Shown here in pieces: positions 12,101 through 22,006 of a DNA stretch of 64,000 bases. The stretch covers positions 3,284,882 to 3,348,881 of the forward strand of contig CM020618.1 in NCBI GenBank assembly GCA_009829735.1, read 5' to 3'. The position numbers and the translations under genes are program-made. This stretch comes from Pyropia yezoensis. Lineage: Eukaryota > Rhodophyta > Bangiophyceae > Bangiales > Bangiaceae. Each line of letters begins with the position of its first letter. Within the stretch, counting starts at the first letter, position 1. Below the pieces are notes generated by a model that saw nothing but the letters and a program-made list of their open reading frames with translations, had not been told where the DNA came from and searched no databases.

Positions 12101-13147
12101 GTGATATTGGTCCAAGAGGCGTTCAACTTGAACCCTCAACCTGGGTGGGACATTCTCCTTGTTCATGGGGCCGAGGAGAGGTGGCCGACTTGGCTAGATG
12201 CTTCTCCTTTCCGGACTTCGGGTCGCTACTCGCGCCCGCGTTGAGGGTGACCGCTACTACTGGTCCCTCATGTTGGTCGATATAGCCGAACTTGGCTCCC
12301 GACTTGAAGTACTCGGGCGAAGAGCTCAGGTTCATCACCTGAATCCTCCACGGGACTCCGGATTTGGAGTCCATCGTGCCAAGGGCGACATGCACTTGGT
12401 GCTTGCGAGCAAGACGGGGGTGAGGGTGCACCAACCCGTTCCCCGTATAATCAGTCACAACATCAACGTGCGCCACCGAGTTGGGGGGCAACGTGACTTT
12501 ACGGGCCAAACGCAGGGTAGCAGTAAACACTTCTCTTACGGAGCAAACAGGCTTCGACTGTGAGACTGTCACAGGAGCCACAGACGTTCCCTCACCAAGA
12601 ATGGGGATGGTCTTCCCATTCATGAGCTTGACCCAATACTCAGGGCCACAAATCAAAGGCACTTGTGTTACAACATAAGGGGTACCCAGAAGCAGGGGTA
12701 CCGATCATTTCTCGACTACTCCATAGGTCACGTCGACCTCACGGGTTCCCAACCTAGTTGGTAGGGTCACGGCACCAACAATGGGAAGTACCCCACCATT
12801 GATGTCGATCATATGGTCGGCTTTAGACCTCCAGCGCTGGAGCTTCATCTCCTTTGGTACTAGCGATTTGCGTATCAAGGAGGCTCCTGACCCGGTATCA
12901 AGTACGATACGGGCACAGCAGGCACGGCCGGGGGCTAGTTGCACCCGTCCAGCCACCTGGAAGTTCTCACCCGTCAGCACCGCGATGACCCGACGTGGGT
13001 TTACGCTCTTGGGGAGTCCTACCCGAGGTGGGCGGACTCCCTTAGGTCGCCGCAGTATCCGGCAGGGTTGATTCGTCCTCTTGACGCACTTGGCCGAGGC
13101 TGCCGTTGTGAGCTTAGGACGACCAGCTCCAACGGTCATTCGTTTCC
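9159..13147 (-). pseudogene. pol: Pol polyprotein of element B, multiply broken
   Basis: Read leftwards: protease (LDTGSGASLI near 12870), reverse transcriptase (FCIDYRKLN, YLDD near 11565), RNase H (AERNYGVTELEGLAVVWA), integrase (HHCC region, MDMLGPLP, LSDNRPPFAS, GQVERFN) and chromodomain (LRVRWLGYKAKDDT then a stop). In-frame stops are at 12705-12707 (TGA), 10410-10412 (TAG), 10356-10358 (TAG) and 9246-9248 (TGA); the last stands where element A has Trp in DDTWEP. Indels change frame near 12160 and near 11040. The integrase DNG motif reads DNR. After the last stop the chromodomain frame runs on to TGA at 9159-9161. Clearly inactive. Confidence 0.87.
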
Positions 13148-13148
13148 C
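13142..13148 (-). promoter_or_regulatory. GGGAAAC heptamer at the gag/pol junction of B
   Basis: The same heptamer as in A, C and D, followed by GAA TGA on the minus strand. The pol frame (GGG AAA CGA ATG) matches a -1 slip from the frame G GGA AAC GAA TGA. The gag ORF now present over this site is out of that phase, because of an indel upstream in the Ser-rich region near 13180. The ancestral arrangement is visible but no longer connected. Confidence 0.65.
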
Positions 13149-13174
13149 GCCGACTTGGCGTCTGAATCCAAGGC

Positions 13175-14788
13175 CAAGGGGAAGACGACGAGTCCGAGGA
13201 CGACGTGTCCGCCCCCTCCGCCGAGGGTGTGGCGACCGCCACTACCGGTTGAGGTCCACCCTCGCGGCGTGAACGTACTTCGTTCGTAGCCGACTTCTTA
13301 CTCACGTTCTTAACAAGTCGTTGAATGTGTTTACTCAACATAGGGCAATCATATGCCCAGTGTTTATCGGAGTTGCAGTTCCAACACCGATTGTCAGTTC
13401 CCGGAGAGGTCTTCCCGACTTGGGAAGCCGAAGAGGTACCCTGGGAAGTTCCCACGGCAGCTACTACCCTCTCCTTGCGGATTCGGCGTGCCTCTCGCAG
13501 CTCTCTGGCCTGGCGCGCCTCCTCGCGTTCCTTGGCCAACTCGGCCTGACGCTCCTGGCGTTGTTCCTCTCGCAACTTGCGGTAGGCCTCACCTCTGCGG
13601 CAGGTGAACCTAGCCAACTCGGCTAGTGTCGCCCGGGCAGTATTATGCTCCCGGGTCTCCATGCGGACTGACCAATGGAGTCCCTCCACAAACCGACACT
13701 TCACCACAGTTTGTGGATGAAGAAACCCACAAAGATTGTTGAGCTTACGAACCCGCTCCGCAATGGACAACTCGTCTTCAGTCTCTTCCTGATGAGCTTG
13801 TGTAAACTCCTCGACTTCAGAAGCCAACGCTGCTTCATCCACCATAGATCTCAACAACCAGTTGACGAGCTCCAAATAGGACGTCACCTCACCAGCGCAT
13901 CCACTTGAGGAACTAGGCATGACGGACATGAGTTCTGTCCGTAGGTCGCCCTTCGTAAACTCCTGTAGCATATAGAAAGCCAGAGGGAAAGACGACGAGT
14001 CCGAGGACGACGTGTCCGCCTCCTCCGCCGAGGGTGTGGCGACCGCGACGACCGGTCGAGACCCACCCTCGCGGCGTGAACGTACTTCGTTCGTAGCCGA
14101 CTTCTTACTCGCATTCTTAACAAGTTATTGAATGCGTTTACTCAACTTGGGAGAATCATATGCCCAGTGTCCATCGGAGTTGCAGTTCCAACACCGATTC
14201 TCAGTTCCCGGAGGGGTCTTCCCAACTGGGGAAGCCGACGCGGTACCCTGGGAAGTTCCCACGGCAGCTACTGCCCTCTCCTTGCGGATTCGGCGTGCCT
14301 CTCGCAGCTCTCTGGCCTGGCGCGCCTCCTCGCGTTCCTTGGCCAACTCGGCCTGACGCTCCTGGCGTTGTTCCTCCCGCAACTTGCGGTAGGCCTCGCC
14401 TCTGCGGTAGGCGAACCTAGCCAACTCGGCCAGCGTCGCCTGGGCAGTGTTATGCTCCCGGGTCTCCATCCGGACTGACCAATGGAGTCCCTCCACAAAC
14501 CGACACTTCACCACAGTTTGTGGATGAAGAAACCCACAAAGATTGTTGAGCTTACGAACCCGCTCCGCAATGGACAACTCGTCTTCAGTCTCTTCCTGAT
14601 GAGCTTGTGTAAACTCCTCGACTTCAGAAGCCAACGCCGCTTCATCAACCATGGCTCTCAACAACCAGTTGACGAGCTCCAAATAGGACGTCACCTCACC
14701 AGTGCCTCCACTTGAGGAGCTTGGCATGACGGACATAAGTTCTGTCCGCAGGTCTCCCTTCGTAAACTCCTGTAGCATGTAAAAAGCC
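13175..14788 (-). repeat. 807-bp tandem duplication within gag B
   Basis: Two copies (about 13175-13981 and 13982-14788) are offset by exactly 807 bp over their matched length and differ by scattered substitutions. 807 is divisible by three. The copies have diverged at several sites, including the zinc knuckle Cys and an Arg/stop difference, so the duplication is not brand new. Confidence 0.88.
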
Positions 14789-15474
14789 ATGCCTTCACTT
14801 ATGGCATTGTCGTCACAGGCTTTTGTGAAACGACGTAGAAACTCAAAGACACGGAGGGGGGGAGCTCCATCCCACTCCGCTTTGTGCCCAAAAGAGTGAA
14901 GTGCATTCTTCTTGGCACGGCCCATAGCTCGGGCCTGAATAGGACCGTACGCCACAGACTTGTTGTGGAGGGCGTAGGTCTCACAGTCAAAGATCCTCTG
15001 GTAGACCGGGTTGGCTACCTGGATCTTTGGCGGCACCTCACGTTGAGGGAAAGGCCGCTGAGGCAATGGGGTGAGTTGACCCGCAGTGCCTGTCGTCTGC
15101 CGCGGCGAGCTTGGTGTAGCCGCCGGCGTTTCTGAGGGGAACTCCCCCGTGAAGGGCGTACGCCCCACCGAGAATGGTGTGGCTCCCTCGTTGGGAGTCA
15201 CAGGGGTCGCCCCCGGTTCTGGGCGACCCGAGACAGGCGTGAGTAGGGATTCCCTTTGCGCCTGCGGGCTCGAAAGCCCCAATCCGGTCTGGACATTAAG
15301 GCCATCTGGCAAACTCGCCACAATCTGATTCAGAATAGTATTCGTTATCGTGACCACCAGGTCCGGCAAAGTCTGCCCCAACACATTGGTCGCCTCCCGA
15401 CGGACAGTTTCCGCGAGGAGGGGGTTGTCGACTCCAGTTGAGTCTCGGTCTGCCTCCGGGAGTCCACCTGAGGG

Positions 15475-15506
15475 GTAACCACGATCCTCAGTAACCACGA
15501 TCCTCA
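15475..15506 (-). repeat. 16-bp tandem duplication that frameshifts gag B
   Basis: gtaaccacgatcctca occurs twice in a row (15475-15490 and 15491-15506). Sixteen bases is not a multiple of three, so the N-terminal Gag frame is separated from the rest. Confidence 0.9.
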
Positions 15507-16003
15507 GGGGTCTCAACCGGGGGCATTGGCGCGAGCCCATCGCCGACCAACGGAGGTCCGCCGTCCTCCGAAAGCCTAGTTGGCGACGGCTCCACGCCAA
15601 AGTTGGCTCCAACCCGAGTGGAACCCGCGGGGGCAGTCCTCTCACCTTGGGACGTTCCCGTTGAGTGTACCACACGGTGGCCAGACTTCGGCCCACCCAC
15701 ATCAGAAGTGTCACCAGAATGAACTCCCGACTGAGTCGGGGTGGCCTGTTGCCCGCCCGCACTCCCAGTCCTGCTGGCTTGAGGGACCTCTAGTCCCTCT
15801 GTGACCCCAGGTACACCTACCTGTGTCTCACCAGTATTCAAAGGTACTGAAGTACATGCGTCACCGGTGTACTCTCCAGGCGACGGGGGGTCCGAACCGG
15901 CCATGTAGGCTGACGATCCGTATGACACGGTCCAAGACCACCGTTCCTCTGAGACAGAGGGCCCCCTGCACCCGGGTGCACCCGGAGGTAAAGTTTACCT
16001 CTG

Positions 16004-16021
16004 TCCCCTGCTGCACCACCA
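16004..16021 (-). promoter_or_regulatory. tRNA primer-binding site of element B
   Basis: On the minus strand this reads TGGTGGTGCAGCAGGGGA, starting with the TGG that pairs with a tRNA 3' CCA, two bases inside the candidate LTR boundary. It differs by one base from the PBS of C (42370-42387). The matching tRNA was not identified. Confidence 0.75.
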
Positions 16022-16023
16022 AA

Positions 16024-16309
16024 TGTGGCAAAAAAATCTCGCACACGCGACACCCAAGTTGGGGCGGTGCGCAAGGGCTGCTTCCCGTGTCGGGGAAACC
16101 GGAAGAAGTGCAAGTCGCACACACTCTATCCCTGTTGTGGGGCAATCCCCCCACTGACAAACAAGAAGATGGTGTGTGGGCCAACAGTTTCTTGGTCGGG
16201 ACAGGGAAGCAAGGCCAAGCCCCGCTGTCCCTCCCCTTATCCCCCCAGGGTCCCCTCAGAATCTCGCCACTCAGAATCTCCCACCCAAGCACCTGCCCAC
16301 CGGGCCACA
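16024..16309 (-). repeat. Candidate 5' LTR of element B
   Basis: Plus-strand TGTGGC begins directly outside the PBS, and the matching inverted end GCCACA occurs at 16304-16309. This mirrors the TGTAGC/GCTACA ends of the C LTRs. Length would be 286 bp. The boundary next to the PBS is well supported; the outer boundary is a guess, because no second LTR copy or target-site duplication was found. Confidence 0.45.
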
Positions 16310-16984
16310 CGAAAATTCAAGACAATAAATGCAGAAAACCCTCAAATCCAAGTTGGATTTACTGCTAAGCTAACTATCCCAAACTTAGGGAATGTGGACC
16401 CGAATGCAGGGGGAGGAACGGGTCAGGCTAGTGGCCTGCCGCCCCTTGCATGGCACGTGTTGCCCCCCTACCTGGGGGTCAACACTGCTACAGGGGCAGC
16501 AACGGGCACAGCCCCGCGCGCAGTTATCCCTCTTTGGCCCGCCCGTCCAGGGCCCGCTGTGGGACTCCGGGGTGCGGGCCAACACTCCCTACACTAAACA
16601 CCCAATCAAAACACTCGGAACACTCCAGCACATCTCTCCACGCAAAATATGCTCAGTGGAGGGATCTCACTAAATCTCGGCCAGATTGGGCCGGAAGTAG
16701 CCCGCCCTAAATAACTTCCGTTTACTGGCCAAAAGACCAATTCCTAATTGGGCGGACGTAATCGCTCTTCCCGATATTTTCGTATCCTTCCCCCCATTCA
16801 TGGGGGGATCCACCGAGGATGACGTGGCGTGCCTCTCCCGAGAGCAGAACGACTCCCGCCTGCCCCCGATTGCTCAGGGGCTGGGGTCGCCACGATCCGC
16901 CTCGCCCTAAAGGGGGATGCCCCTGATCCGAGGGGCGCGGTAAACCCCCACAGCGGCGTCCATCCCGCGGCAACTGAGGCGCAC
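16310..16984. other. Flank between element B and the metalloprotease remnant
   Basis: GC-rich DNA with AT-richer pockets near 16310-16400 and 16590-16800. It may include more of the B LTR if that LTR is longer than proposed. An open frame leads from 16829 into the metalloprotease homology but shows no domain of its own. Nothing else supported. Confidence 0.4.
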
Positions 16985-19407
16985 ATCATGAAGTGGGACC
17001 TGGCCAAGCATCCCGTCGTCACGTTCTACGTGGATCCGTCTGTGCCGCGCGCCTCTTGGTCGGCCGTCGTGGACGGAATCCGAAGATGGAACACATCGTT
17101 TGCGGCGGCAGGCCACGCGCGCCCCTTCCTGCGAGCGGTGGTGCCCACAGAAAATGACTGGCCTGCCGACTGTGCTGCCGACGACGCGCGCTTCAAAACC
17201 ATTTCGTTTGTGCCTGGAGACATCGTTTTCGCGCATGGATACTAGATATGGTATCTGACGCGTCATAATTGGTAATTACGGCGTCATGACGCCTGACGCC
17301 CAAGAGAGGGCATCTTCACGGTATTACCGTCAGGTGTCGTGACGGCCTAAATGACGCCTCAGGTGCACTCGAGTGTGCGTTTCTGTTGCCCAACTCGGGC
17401 CCCCAAAATTCACACAGGAACAGCCCATCAGAGCCCCCTTGCCTGCCTGGTCGTCTAAGGTGCAGTCGACCGGCGTTCTCCCACTGTGCTGCGCTGCGCT
17501 TCCCCACACACGCCCCCCCGGTGAGCCGCCACCCCACCTCTTTTGTCTTTTCGTCCCTGCTACCCCTGTCGAGGGCGCCCCCCATGCCAAACGTGCCACC
17601 GGGTGCGGACACCGTCCCTGCTGCTGGTGACTCGCCGGCGTCGTTGCGCCGCAGCCCGGCCATCCGGCTTCAGCCGCCTTGGTGGTGGCCAGGAAACGGG
17701 ACGCCGGGGGTGATGGGGGAGGGAGGTGGGGATGCAGGGGAGGCGGCGCAGAGAAGAGTGCTCACAGGGGGGAAAGCTGTTTGTTGCGCACACTCTCTGC
17801 CAGCGGGGAGGTGGTACAAGTGCGCGGGGTGCGTTTAAAGGTGGCAGACCACAAGGGACCGAGGGAGATGGTCGCTGGCGCGGCGTCATTGCCCGCGTGC
17901 TTGCATAAAAGTAGACTATGCTGTCAGCACTGCAATCTTCTTGCCGTCATACCGTTTCAGCACTGACCCGTCCAGACGGGTACAAGCCGACCTCGGAAAT
18001 TCCCCACTCTGGCAGGTACCACCTCTAATGGATGCACCACGAATGACCCGCGGACAGGCGACATTCTCAACGCTGATATTACTTTTCGAGACGCCTTTGC
18101 GCGTTTTGCCCAACGATTACCGGCAGTGCAGTGGCTTGCCAACGACGAGGACGGGGAAGCCTCGCGGGAGGCGGAGTTTGTGCACTAGCACCCGGCCGAC
18201 GTGACGGCGCATGAGGTGGGTCACACCGTCGAGCTCCGTCACAATTTTCGTGGCAGCTCTGGCAATCCGTGGTAGCAGCTGACCAACGCGAGCTTGGTGC
18301 AAAACTACGGCTTGACGACCAGCGTGATGGACTACGTCCCTTATGAGCCGCTCCCGCGCGGCGAATACGGCAGCCCGCAGCCCTACTTTGCTTCTCCCGT
18401 GGTGGGTGCCTACGACATTGCCGCCATGCGATACGGCCACACCGCGTGGCGCTCTCTGGCCGACGCGACGGCTTTTGCCGAGTCAGTAGCCGCCTCGGGC
18501 CTCGCGCTGGGGGTGGACTCGGATGCCACCGAGAAAACCGACGCTCTGGCGCAGCAGTGCGACATGAGCGCCACCCCCCTCGAGTGGCACCGTCACAACG
18601 TGCAAACGATCCAGCCGCGGGTGCAGCTGCTGGTGCGCACCGCCAGAAGCCGAAAGGCCTCTTCAGCCGCCGACCTGAGAACCGACGTGATGACGCTCGT
18701 CAGCAACGGGAAGCACAACCTCATCGCGGCGTCCAAGCTTGTGGGTGACCATCATGGATCGGAACCGCTACGGCAGCGGCGCTGCCTTGACGCTGATCGA
18801 CGCGGCCACCGAGGCGGATGCCGCCAAGCGGGTGCTGTCCCAGCTCGACCCCGAAGATGGGCTCCTTTCAGCAGCGACGGTGGCGGTGGTGGCGCCGCAC
18901 CTACTGGAAGTGCTGCCAGCGGTCCTCTTCTTGGGTGACCCCGTCTGCCTCGGCCGTCGGCCGCCGCTGCTGGCCCCCAAGTTTCACGCGGACCACGAAG
19001 AGGTTCTTTCCACCCTTTTCCTGCCGTCCCGGATGTTGCGGCTTGCTGCCAACGCCGCTGACGCGGCGGCCGCTGGGGACGACCCCGTTCGCCGCTAGTC
19101 GGTGGAGTGCCTGCTGGCTGCCCTGAGTGACACGTACTTTGGCGGCCGCTGGGTGCACCTCCCCCCCCCAGGAGCCGTGAAGGGCGGATCGCTGTTCCTT
19201 GCAGAAGCGCAGGCGCGTTGGGTGTCAACTCTCAAGGCGCTCGATACCGCCGCCGCCAACGGGCAGCAGGCCTCAGCGGTGAGTACTGCCGCATCGGGGG
19301 AGCTGCCGCGCGTGGCCACGGCGGTCGCCGCAGCCGTCGATGCGGCACCAGACAGCACGCACCTACGGGGTCTGCACGTGACCACCTCCGCGCTTCTTTT
19401 GGAATAG
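16985..19407 (+). pseudogene. Zinc metalloprotease remnant, DUF5117/DUF4953-like
   Basis: The first part (16988-17243) resembles the region before the catalytic helix in the DUF5117/DUF4953 family (VTFYVDPSVP, DGIRRWNTSFAAAG). The second (from about 18035) reads NDPRTGDILNADITF, then HEVGHTVELRHNF at 18210-18248 with the HExxH zinc site and third ligand, then SVMDY and a GAYDIAAMRYGH motif. A third stretch (18739-19407) in another frame resembles the C-terminal region. Breaks seen: TAG at 18186-18188, TAG at 18273-18275, a frame change near 18735, and TAG at 19096-19098. 17244 to about 18000 does not encode the family and could be an intron or an insertion. The catalytic motif is kept but the gene cannot be read through. 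The family name is from recall of its conserved motifs. Confidence 0.72.
17244..18000. other. Non-homologous interval inside the metalloprotease remnant, with palindromes
   Basis: It separates the two parts of the protease homology. It opens with several overlapping dyads built on GGCGTCATGACGCC (a perfect 14-bp palindrome at 17280-17293) and related TGACGCGTCAT and GTCAGG...GACGCC pieces up to about 17360. GC-rich DNA without a convincing gene follows. An intron or a small inserted element are both possible. Confidence 0.4.
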
Positions 19408-19834
19408 AACAGGGGGGGGATGGTGGGGGAGGGGCGAGAGAAAGTGCTTGTCTGCACAGGGGTGGTGGGGGGAAGGGAGAAAGATTAAGCGTGCAATTGG
19501 GTGGGCGGCCGCGACTGCGATGCCGTCGAAGGCGCCCCTTCTCCCCATCGTGTGCGCCGCAGCCACTAAAGTTGCACTGTGCGTTCTTGGAATTCATGCA
19601 TTTCTACTCTGGCCCCTGCTCGGCCTGCCTGCCGCACCCCGCTCTATACCCTGTGCATCTGCGGCGTCGTCGCCGCAGCGGTGTTCGCACACGCCGCGCA
19701 CGCGTCGCGTCGCGTTGACTGTGGGGCGTGTGCGCATCGCTTCCCCGAATCGCTGCCGCTGCCGTCTCGGTAGAAGGTACGTATAGATAGGCAAGGGTTG
19801 TTACACAGATGGATACATAACTAAATTTGGAAAG
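19408..19834. other. Gene-free stretch
   Basis: A G-rich segment followed by GC-rich DNA with short open frames that show no domain. I see no RNA gene or promoter here. Confidence 0.4.
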
Positions 19835-20891
19835 ATGTGTGGCGGCTTACTTTCGAATCCTCACTTTTCGTGACCCTTAACATTTCCGAGCTGGCACTAC
19901 CACCAGATCTGCCACATCGAGAACTGTCGAATGAGCAAACTTTCTTGTCTGTGGGAAAGATATTGACGCGACCAGCGTATGATTTGTCCACTTTACACGT
20001 TTTGCTTACTTTCGACAAGGAGAGAAAAAGTGCGTCTACTTGAGAGAAACACCGGCGCACACATGCGGGCGACTTTCATATGAGGACCCTGTTGCGGCTT
20101 CCCGTCTGGCTTCCCCCTAACGGCCGTTCCGGGGCACGGTCGAGTTCGCGGCACATCCAGTTCGCGGCGCCGCGAACTCGTTGCCACATCCGATGCGTCT
20201 TCTTGGACGTCGCAGATGATCATTGAGTTGGGGCCTCGGACGACGCCCAATACATAGCAGTTGGGTCCACGTAGTTTCAAAAACTTTTTACGGACCAATC
20301 GACCATTCTGTTTTGCAAAACTTCTGGGGACAATGGTTGCTGTCCCACACTGGTCTCCACGTCCATGCCGACGCCCTGCTCGCCCCTCCAGAGCTGTTGC
20401 CGTTGCATCACGATACCCCCCCCCTTCCCCCTACACCCCCCCAGCTCCCCCCCCTATTGCACAGCGATGGACTGCTCGGCCATGGAGGCCATGATGGTCA
20501 ACAATCTGTTTTTTGCCGCAGAGCTGGAGACTGCCTGCGTTGACACGGCCGCACGCCGCATGGCGCGGCCTGAAGGCCCCGTCTCATTTTAGGAGGTGTT
20601 TGGGTTGGATGGAGGGCCTGCAGTGGCAGCAACAAACGGGCGACGGCCAGAGGGGGGGCGGGTGAGGTGAACGCGCCCTCCCGGCGTCGTCTGTCGACCC
20701 GCCACGCACAGCGCGGCATGCACCACCCTTCTGGTCGCGACCCCGCGTGCCTGCGCCGCCGGCGCGTTCAAACGGGACCTGTCCGTGGGAGATCCCTGGA
20801 CCGGCCAAGCTGTTTTGGGGATCGAAGTCCTGCAGATCCCATGAATTTGATGGCGCAAATGCTGCCGCGAAGCCGCTGCCGCGAACTCAGA

Positions 20892-20955
20892 CTGCCGCAG
20901 GATGCGGCAAAAAGTGGCTTTTGCAAAAGCCACTCCGTGCCGCATCCCGCGGCAG
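20892..20955. repeat. Long composite hairpin with a perfect 22-bp palindrome at its centre
   Basis: The centre (20913-20934) is a perfect 22-bp palindrome with half-site AGTGGCTTTTG. Outside it GGATGCGGCA (20900-20909) pairs with TGCCGCATCC (20938-20947), and CTGCCGC (20892-20898) with GCGGCAG (20949-20955), leaving only small bulges. Further GCCGCGAACTC-type repeats surround it. It looks like a foldback or MITE-type end, or a recombination hot spot; no gene is associated. Confidence 0.8.
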
Positions 20956-21289
20956 CTCGAGCTCGCGGCGAACGACACGGGACACGTGGACTGCAACAGC
21001 CAATCCCAGAGCGCCACGAAGTGCCACGAACTCGCTGCCGCGAACTCAGATGTGTCCCGGAACGGCCGTAACGTGCTCGCAGTGGCGCCCTACGCCAGGG
21101 GCGCCTCAGGGGCGCGGGCTTTTCTTGCCCGTGCCCGTCGGATACCACTTGCCAGCCACGCCGTCGACACCGGCAGTGCCCCTGCCCTGCACGACGTCCC
21201 CCTGTGTGCTCTCGTCCACCCTTTAGTCACCCCCCATGCCGCCGCCCACCCTGCGTGCTCCCTCCACGCAATCCCATTGTGTATCCTCC

Positions 21290-21745
21290 CCCGCTCGCCA
21301 TCATCCACCATGCCGTCGCCCACCATGCGGATGCCCACCACGCCGTCCCCCTTCGCGCCGTTGACTACCCCGCCGTCGTCGACGGTGTCACCCCCCGTGC
21401 TGCGGCCGCCCACCGCGCGGTCCCCCGCTGCGCCACTGATGACGACGTCATCCTCCTGTGCGCCATCACCCGCCCTGCCGTCGTCGACCGTGCTGCCTCT
21501 CGTGCTGCCGCCGCCCACAGCGCGGTCTCTCCTTGCGCCACCGACGACGACGTCATCAACCTGAACGCCATCACCAATTCTGCCGTTGTCGAAAGTGCCG
21601 CCGCCCGTTGTGCGGGCGCCCACCACGCCTTCCCCCTGTGTGCCGTCGCCCACCCTACCGTCGTCGACCGTTCCGCCCCTCTTGCTTCCGCCGCCAACCG
21701 GGCCGTCCCTTATTATGCCACCGATCACCGCGTCATCCACCTCTG
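21290..21745 (-). repeat. Degenerate minisatellite, coding-like on the minus strand
   Basis: The minus strand is open (within 21090-21740) and reads Gly/Val/Asp-rich units starting (V/F)D(D/N)G. Full units are about 35 residues (105 bp) and shorter ones about 25 residues. Units keep a VDDG...GDG...VV.G...GG pattern. It is not a known domain; the open frame may follow simply from a repeat unit divisible by three. Confidence 0.6.
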
Positions 21746-22006
21746 CGCTCGGCGGCAGCTAGGTTGCCGTGCAGACGATTGTCCTTGTCCTGCTGCTGCC
21801 GGCCGTTACGAGACCAGCGTCCGCGCCATACGACCTCCCAGCTGACGCGCACAGACAGCGCAGGGAGGACGCATCCAGTGCGTCATTGCCGGTCGCCGGC
21901 TTGGGCGGATCCGGGCGACTTCAGAACGCACAATCCTTGAGGCTGGCTATCTCCGCTTGACGGATCTCAAAAAAAATGAGGATTCTAAAAGTAAACCGCC
22001 ACATAA

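Larger units (their letters stand above)
13130..15928 (-). pseudogene. gag: Gag of element B, disrupted by duplications
   Basis: The start is best placed at ATG 15928 (MSYGSSAYMAG). This frame ends at about 15488 because of a 16-bp tandem duplication (15475-15506); the remaining Gag continues in another frame from about 15490 to 14125. The body has a capsid-like region (FEFLRRFTKACDDNAISEGMAFY), a Lys/Glu/Arg-rich helical stretch and a CCHC knuckle. The 3' part is duplicated in tandem (807-bp unit). The downstream copy (13114-13971) keeps the knuckle CWNC-x4-H-x4-C. In the upstream copy the last Cys is Ser, and the copy ends at TAA where the other has an Arg codon. Inactive. Confidence 0.85.
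9159..16309 (-). mobile_element. Degenerate Ty3/gypsy element B
   Basis: Minus-strand element in reverse order: candidate 5' LTR (16024-16309), PBS (16004-16021), gag (about 13130-15928), frameshift heptamer (13142-13148), and pol ending with a chromodomain (9159). It has the same module order and the same gag/pol junction as A, C and D. It is the most decayed copy here, with two indels and at least four stops in pol and duplications in gag. No antisense ORF lies 3' of its pol, unlike A and C, and no 3' LTR was recognised. Confidence 0.8.
19835..22006. mobile_element. Candidate DNA-transposon remnant bounded by inverted repeats
   Basis: Sequence at 19835-19871 (GTGTGGCGGCTTACTTTCG...) recurs in inverted orientation at 21966-22006, roughly 80% alike over about 36 bases by eye. 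A second inverted pair lies inside: 20119-20154 (AACGGCCGTTCCGGGGCAC and onward) and 21028-21071. A 64-bp hairpin (20892-20955) and a coding-like minisatellite (about 21290-21745) are also inside. No transposase was recognised and no target-site duplication was found. It could instead be two independent nested elements. Confidence 0.4.

Noticed and set aside
16025..16120. Zn2Cys6-like Cys pattern (GCFPCRGNRKKCKSHTLYPCCG)
   Set aside because: It lies inside the candidate LTR of B, the later Cys spacing does not fit the fungal Zn2Cys6 motif, and no other domain follows. Probably chance.
9159..16309. An antisense ORF for element B like those of A and C
   Set aside because: The expected position (left of 9159, plus strand) holds no long frame, and the antisense ORF at 6053-8362 is in the wrong orientation to belong to B.
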